Shown here: positions 60,705 to 64,000 of the stretch, in pieces | Layout: each line of letters starts with the position of its first letter | How positions within the stretch are numbered: position 1 is the first letter of the stretch | Origin: Glycomyces algeriensis | GTDB taxonomy: Bacteria > Actinomycetota > Actinomycetes > Mycobacteriales > Micromonosporaceae | Reading direction: 5' to 3' | DNA: 64,000 bases | NCBI RefSeq assembly: GCF_027622855.1 | Contig: NZ_JAPZVR010000004.1 | Location: forward strand, 190,021 to 254,020 | Made by a program: the position numbers and the translations under genes | Notes under the pieces: model-generated | What the model was told of the DNA's origin: nothing | The model's input: only the letters and a program-made list of their open reading frames with translations | The model's database searches: none

Positions 60705-61542
60705 CGGTGAGACTCCTCAGATAGGTCAGTCCGTCGACGGCGAGGGCGTCTTGGGTCGGCGCGAGCGCCCGCCAGATGGAGGCGGCCGTCGCGATAGTGG
60801 CATTGTGCGCGGTGAACGACTCGATGACAAGTGGTCCGGTGTACCCGGCCAGGTCGAGCGCGTGCAGGATCCCAGCCCATGGGAGGTGGTCGCGGCCGGG
60901 CGAGCCCCGGTCGTTCGCGCTCACCTGGACGTGTCCGATGCGGTCCCCCGCGCGCACGATCGCCGCCGGGATGTCGGTCTCCTCGATGTTCATGTGGTAG
61001 ACGTCGAGGGCCAGTGCGGTGCCGGGCAGACCATCAAGTGATTCCAGTGCCTGGTCGACGGTGTTGACCAGGCTGGTCTCGTAGCGGTTCAACGGTTCTA
61101 CGGCGATGTGGACGCCGCACTCGGCCGCGTAGTCGGCGACGGGGGCGAGGTGCTCGCGCAGTTCGCGGTAGGCCGCGGGCCGGTCCGCGATGCGCCAGGT
61201 GCGGCCGACCGAGGCGTACGCCGGGCCGGCGATCACCTTGGAGCCCACCGCGACCGCCGCGTCGACGACGCGGCGGAGGTAGGCCTGGGTCTCGGCGACC
61301 ACGGCCCGCGGGGCGTCCACGAGTTCGCGGCCCGGGCCCATCACGAGCACCACGGTGGCGTCGAGGCCGAGTCCTTTGAGGAGCTCATTGGCGCGCTGCG
61401 GGTCCCAGTCGCCGGGCGACTCGACCGGGAGCTCGATCGTGTCGAACCCCCAGTCGCGCACGCGCACGGCGAGCCGGGCCAGGGCCTCGTCATCGAGCGG
61501 CGAGGCCCAGACCCAGGTGTTGACGCCGATCTTTCGGGTCAA
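60697..61542 (-). CDS. Sugar phosphate isomerase/epimerase (tagatose/psicose 3-epimerase-like)
   Basis: A 281-residue TIM barrel enzyme. The start [13 protein letters not shown] and the ligands Glu in [15 protein letters not shown], Asp in [11 protein letters not shown], His in [15 protein letters not shown] and Glu in VIESF match D-tagatose/D-psicose 3-epimerases. The TTG at 61542 overlaps the stop of the binding-protein gene (TTGA). It overlaps the next isomerase gene as well, so the four genes are translationally linked. Confidence 0.85.
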   Translation of the reverse strand: MTRKIGVNTWVWASPLDDEALARLAVRVRDWGFDTIELPVESPGDWDPQRANELLKGLGLDATVVLVMGPGRELVDAPRAVVAETQAYLRRVVDAAVAVGSKVIAGPAYASVGRTWRIADRPAAYRELREHLAPVADYAAECGVHIAVEPLNRYETSLVNTVDQALESLDGLPGTALALDVYHMNIEETDIPAAIVRAGDRIGHVQVSANDRGSPGRDHLPWAGILHALDLAGYTGPLVIESFTAHNATIATAASIWRALAPTQDALAVDGLTYLRSLTDA

Positions 61543-62741
61543 CGGTCGCGCCAGGCGTCGGGGAAGCCCGGCAGGTCCTCGCCGCCGAACTTCGCGTAGT
61601 GCAGTGAGGGCATCTCGGCGTTCCGTTCCAGGTACTCGTCGCGGTCGGCTTCGGTGATCGGCTCCTGCGGGAGCACCCACTCGGCCGGCACCTGCTCGCC
61701 GTTCAGGATCATCGTGGCAGCGAGCACCGGGGTGCGCCACTGGAAGTTCGAGTACACCGGGGCGATCGCGGTCATCCCGGTCTCCTCCCACTTGCGCATG
61801 AAGGAGAGCTCGTCCTCGCCGGCCATGACCGGGTAGGGCTTCCCGGCGTCCTCGAACGCCTCGATCGCGGCCACCGCGCCGTCGCCGGCGTCCATCCAGA
61901 TGCCGTCCACGTCGCCGCGCTGCAGGTACTGGGTGACGATGTTCTTGATCTCGGCGGCGTCGCCGCCGGTGAACTCGTTGCCGAGCACTTCGAGCTCGGA
62001 GTCGCCGAAGATCTGCTGCGCCGCGGCCCAGCGGTGCTCGAGCACGTCCACACCCGGGAGGATGCGCAGCGCCAGCACCTTCGAGCCCGGCTCGAGGTTC
62101 TCGACCAGGAACTCGGCGGCGTCCGCGCCGTAGGCGTAGCCGCCGATCGGGTGGATGAACGTGGTCGCGCAGTCGGTGTTCACGCCGCGGTCGAACACGA
62201 TCACCGGAATGCCTGAGGCGCAAGCGGTCTCGACCGCGGGCGTGAGGGTCGCGGTGGTCGAGGGCGAGATGATGAGCGCGTCGCACTCGCCGGAGTCGAC
62301 GAACGCCTGGATGTCGGAGATCTGCTGGTCGTCGTCGTCACCGGCGTCCGAGGTGCGGAACTCGCCGATCTCGCCCGCCTCCTGGAGGACCTTCACCTGC
62401 TCCTGCATGGTGATCCAGCCGGTCACGCGCCACGGGTTGGAGACCGAGGCGTTCGAGAAGCACACGGTGGCGTCGCCGCCTTCGCGGGTGAACGCGCTCG
62501 TGTCGACCCATTCGGGCTCGATCGCCTGCAGCCAGGGCGTGTTCGGGTCGCCTTCGGGTTCGATGTCGCGCTGGGCGAGCTGCTCGTCGTACTCGGCCTG
62601 GACGAACCACTCGCCGGAGTCGGCCGCGGGGGCGGACTCGTCGGTGGCGGCGTCGTCGGCGGGGGCGTCGGTGGTGCAGCCTGTCGCGAGGAGCAGCCCG
62701 AGGGCGGCCGCCGCGGCGAAGGCTAGGCGTGTCGTCTGCAT
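61539..62741 (-). CDS. Sugar ABC transporter substrate-binding lipoprotein
   Basis: A 400-residue periplasmic-binding-protein-like lipoprotein. Lipobox LLATGC at 17-22 follows a short signal; an acidic Asp/Ala linker comes next, then a type-I sugar-binding fold (ATVCFSNASVSNPWRVTGW; CDALIISPSTTATLTPAVETACASGIPVIVFDRGV; GDVDGIWMDAGDGAVAAIEAFEDAGKPYPVMAGED). Related proteins bind ribose, galactose or inositol. Two permeases lie upstream; the ATPase should be beyond the window. Confidence 0.88.
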   Translation of the reverse strand: MQTTRLAFAAAAALGLLLATGCTTDAPADDAATDESAPAADSGEWFVQAEYDEQLAQRDIEPEGDPNTPWLQAIEPEWVDTSAFTREGGDATVCFSNASVSNPWRVTGWITMQEQVKVLQEAGEIGEFRTSDAGDDDDQQISDIQAFVDSGECDALIISPSTTATLTPAVETACASGIPVIVFDRGVNTDCATTFIHPIGGYAYGADAAEFLVENLEPGSKVLALRILPGVDVLEHRWAAAQQIFGDSELEVLGNEFTGGDAAEIKNIVTQYLQRGDVDGIWMDAGDGAVAAIEAFEDAGKPYPVMAGEDELSFMRKWEETGMTAIAPVYSNFQWRTPVLAATMILNGEQVPAEWVLPQEPITEADRDEYLERNAEMPSLHYAKFGGEDLPGFPDAWRDR

Positions 62742-62757
62742 GATGCGGACCTTCTTT

Positions 62758-63753
62758 TCATGAGGGACTGGCAGTGGTTTGCAAGGCGGGTCGGGTGCGC
62801 CGCCGGGCGGCGTAGGCCACGGCGGCGATGATGATGGCGCCCTGCACCGCGGGCCGGAGCGTCGCGGGCAGCGCCATCTGGTTGAAGAGGGTGAACAGGG
62901 CCTCGATGGCGAGCGCCCCGGCCATGGCCGCGAGGGCCGTGCCGCGGCCGCCGCCGAGCGCGACGCCGCCGAGGACCACCGCGGTGATCACGGTGAACTC
63001 CAGGCCCTCGCCGACCTGGGCGCTCACGCCCGCGAACCCGCCGATGAGGATGCCGGCCACGGTCGCGGAGACCCCGGAGAGGACGAACGCGGCCGTGCGG
63101 GCCGCGTCGACGCGGGCGCCGGAGAGCTTCGCGGCGAGCTCGTTGTCGCCCGAGGCCATGAGGATGCGCCCGAACCTGGTGCGCATCAAGAGGATCGCGC
63201 CGGCGCCGAGGGCGAGCATGATGAGCAGCGCCCACGGGATCTGGCCCACCAGCGGCACATCGGTGATGCCGAGCCGCCCCGGCGTGCGGAACGCCTCCGA
63301 GAGGCTGCCCGTGGGGGCGCCGCCGGTCCAGAGCCGGATCGCGCCGTACAGGACCAGGAGCATCCCGAGCGTCGTGATGAACGACTGGACCTTGAGGACG
63401 GTGGTGATGAGCCCGTTCACCAGGCCCACACCGATGCCGAACGCCAGCATCACGAGCATGACGGGGACCGTGCGGGACTCCTCGCCGTCGATGAGCCTTG
63501 CGGCGATCACCACCTGCGCGCCCACGAGCGCGCCCACGGAGAGGTCGAAGTTCCCCGAGACGATCACGAAGTACTGCCCGGCCGCCAGGATCACCAGCGG
63601 CGCGGCCTGCTTCAGGAACGCCATGAGTGAAGGGCCCTCGAAGAACCCCGGGTTGAGCGCGAGGATGCCGGCGAAGATCAGCACGAGCAGGAGGAACACC
63701 GTGCCGGTGCCGCCGCCCAGGAGCGCGGCGCCGAGCCTGCGGGCGCGGGTCAT
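62758..63753 (-). CDS. Sugar ABC transporter permease (RbsC-like)
   Basis: A 331-residue permease with about ten helices. RbsC/AraH markers are visible: LALNPGFFEGPSLMAFLKQAAPLVILAAGQYFVIVSGNFDLSVGALVG, VNGLITTVLKVQSFITTLGMLL, and the EAA-like loop SGDNELAAKLSGARVDAAR, with GGVALGGGRGTALAAMAGALAIEAL. The GTG/ATG region at 63753 overlaps the upstream permease gene by 4 nt. Two distinct permeases imply a heterodimeric channel. Confidence 0.9.
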   Translation of the reverse strand: MTRARRLGAALLGGGTGTVFLLLVLIFAGILALNPGFFEGPSLMAFLKQAAPLVILAAGQYFVIVSGNFDLSVGALVGAQVVIAARLIDGEESRTVPVMLVMLAFGIGVGLVNGLITTVLKVQSFITTLGMLLVLYGAIRLWTGGAPTGSLSEAFRTPGRLGITDVPLVGQIPWALLIMLALGAGAILLMRTRFGRILMASGDNELAAKLSGARVDAARTAAFVLSGVSATVAGILIGGFAGVSAQVGEGLEFTVITAVVLGGVALGGGRGTALAAMAGALAIEALFTLFNQMALPATLRPAVQGAIIIAAVAYAARRRTRPALQTTASPS

Positions 63754-64000
63754 GACTGCCTCCCTTGCGTCGCGGCGAAGCGGGGTCTGCGGGCGGTGCG
63801 GTCGAGCTGGCGGCGGGCGTACAGGGCGACGGCCGTGATGATCACGGCGCCGCGCAGCACGTCCTTCGCGAACGGGTCGATCTGCATCACGTTGAACACG
63901 GTGTCGAGCACGGCCAGGATCGCCACGCCCGCAACGGTTCCCGCCACGCCGCCCTTGCCGCCGAGGAGGAGGGTGCCGCCGAGCACGACCGCGGCGATCG
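63750..64000 (-). CDS. Second sugar ABC transporter permease, 5' end off window
   Basis: Only the last 83 codons are present. AIAAVVLGGTLLLGGKGGVAGT and VLDTVFNVMQIDPFAKDVLRGAVIITAVALYARRQLDR are the usual C-terminal segments of RbsC-like permeases. It overlaps the next permease by 4 nt, so it is upstream in the operon. Confidence 0.88.
   Translation of the reverse strand, partial: IAAVVLGGTLLLGGKGGVAGTVAGVAILAVLDTVFNVMQIDPFAKDVLRGAVIITAVALYARRQLDRTARRPRFAATQGRQS

Overview
The window is 64 kb of very GC-rich actinobacterial chromosome. GTG and TTG starts are frequent, the GC of third codon positions is high, and several families are typical of mycelial Actinomycetes: an HTH-DUF5753/DUF397 pair, an accE epsilon subunit, HelR, Spo0M and a SepX-like divisome protein. 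The gene content fits Glycomycetaceae or a relative, but the genus is inferred and no marker here proves it. I see no rRNA, tRNA, CRISPR array, transposase or prophage gene.

1-5.8 kb: ispH (3' end off the window) faces xseA-xseB, followed by a DUF4245 protein, a PfkB sugar kinase, egtD without other ergothioneine genes, and a histidine phosphatase. 6-15.8 kb: a methyltransferase; a YhhN membrane operon; HelR; a GNAT enzyme; a DUF2306 membrane protein divergent from a MerR regulator; a thioredoxin-fold protein; a cytosine-deaminase-like amidohydrolase divergent from a GntR regulator. 16-23 kb: acyl-CoA carboxylase locus (maf, accE, NYN-domain gene, accD/pccB, birA), then a LuxR-type regulator, a PH-domain protein and a GtrA protein. 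The order birA-accD-accE-maf, with PH and GtrA genes nearby, resembles the mycobacterial locus, but here an NYN gene separates accE from accD.

23-28 kb: a 903-residue protein that joins an ECF sigma factor, a zinc-finger anti-sigma-like segment, membrane helices and a large presumably extracellular domain in one chain, followed by a SepX-like protein and trmB. 28-38.7 kb: vapBC, dgt, a DUF3352 protein, an MBL hydrolase, murI, a small membrane protein, a 93-bp tandem repeat, the cysM-cysO-mec cysteine pathway, pncB and a Spo0M protein. 38.8-43.6 kb: an EXLDI protein and a DrrAB-type ABC exporter with striking operator-like repeats, then DUF4287, HIT and alpha/beta-hydrolase genes.

43.6-51.8 kb is the most accessory-looking part: a DUF397/DUF5753 regulator pair, an unknown 100-residue protein, a toxin/immunity-like pair, a secreted S1 protease, a lipoprotein, a Tat-exported MBL protein, a DUF6891 protein and short palindromic repeats. 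51.8-64 kb: a sugar epimerase; a receptor Ser/Thr kinase with four cysteine-paired repeats outside the membrane; an MBL hydrolase; a P-loop kinase; a zinc alcohol dehydrogenase; a PadR/membrane pair; and a sugar-import operon (two permeases, binding lipoprotein, two TIM-barrel isomerases) running off the right edge.

A window-wide pattern is that 16 genes have a TANNNT hexamer 6-8 nt before the start codon and little or no ribosome-binding site, as expected for leaderless mRNAs.
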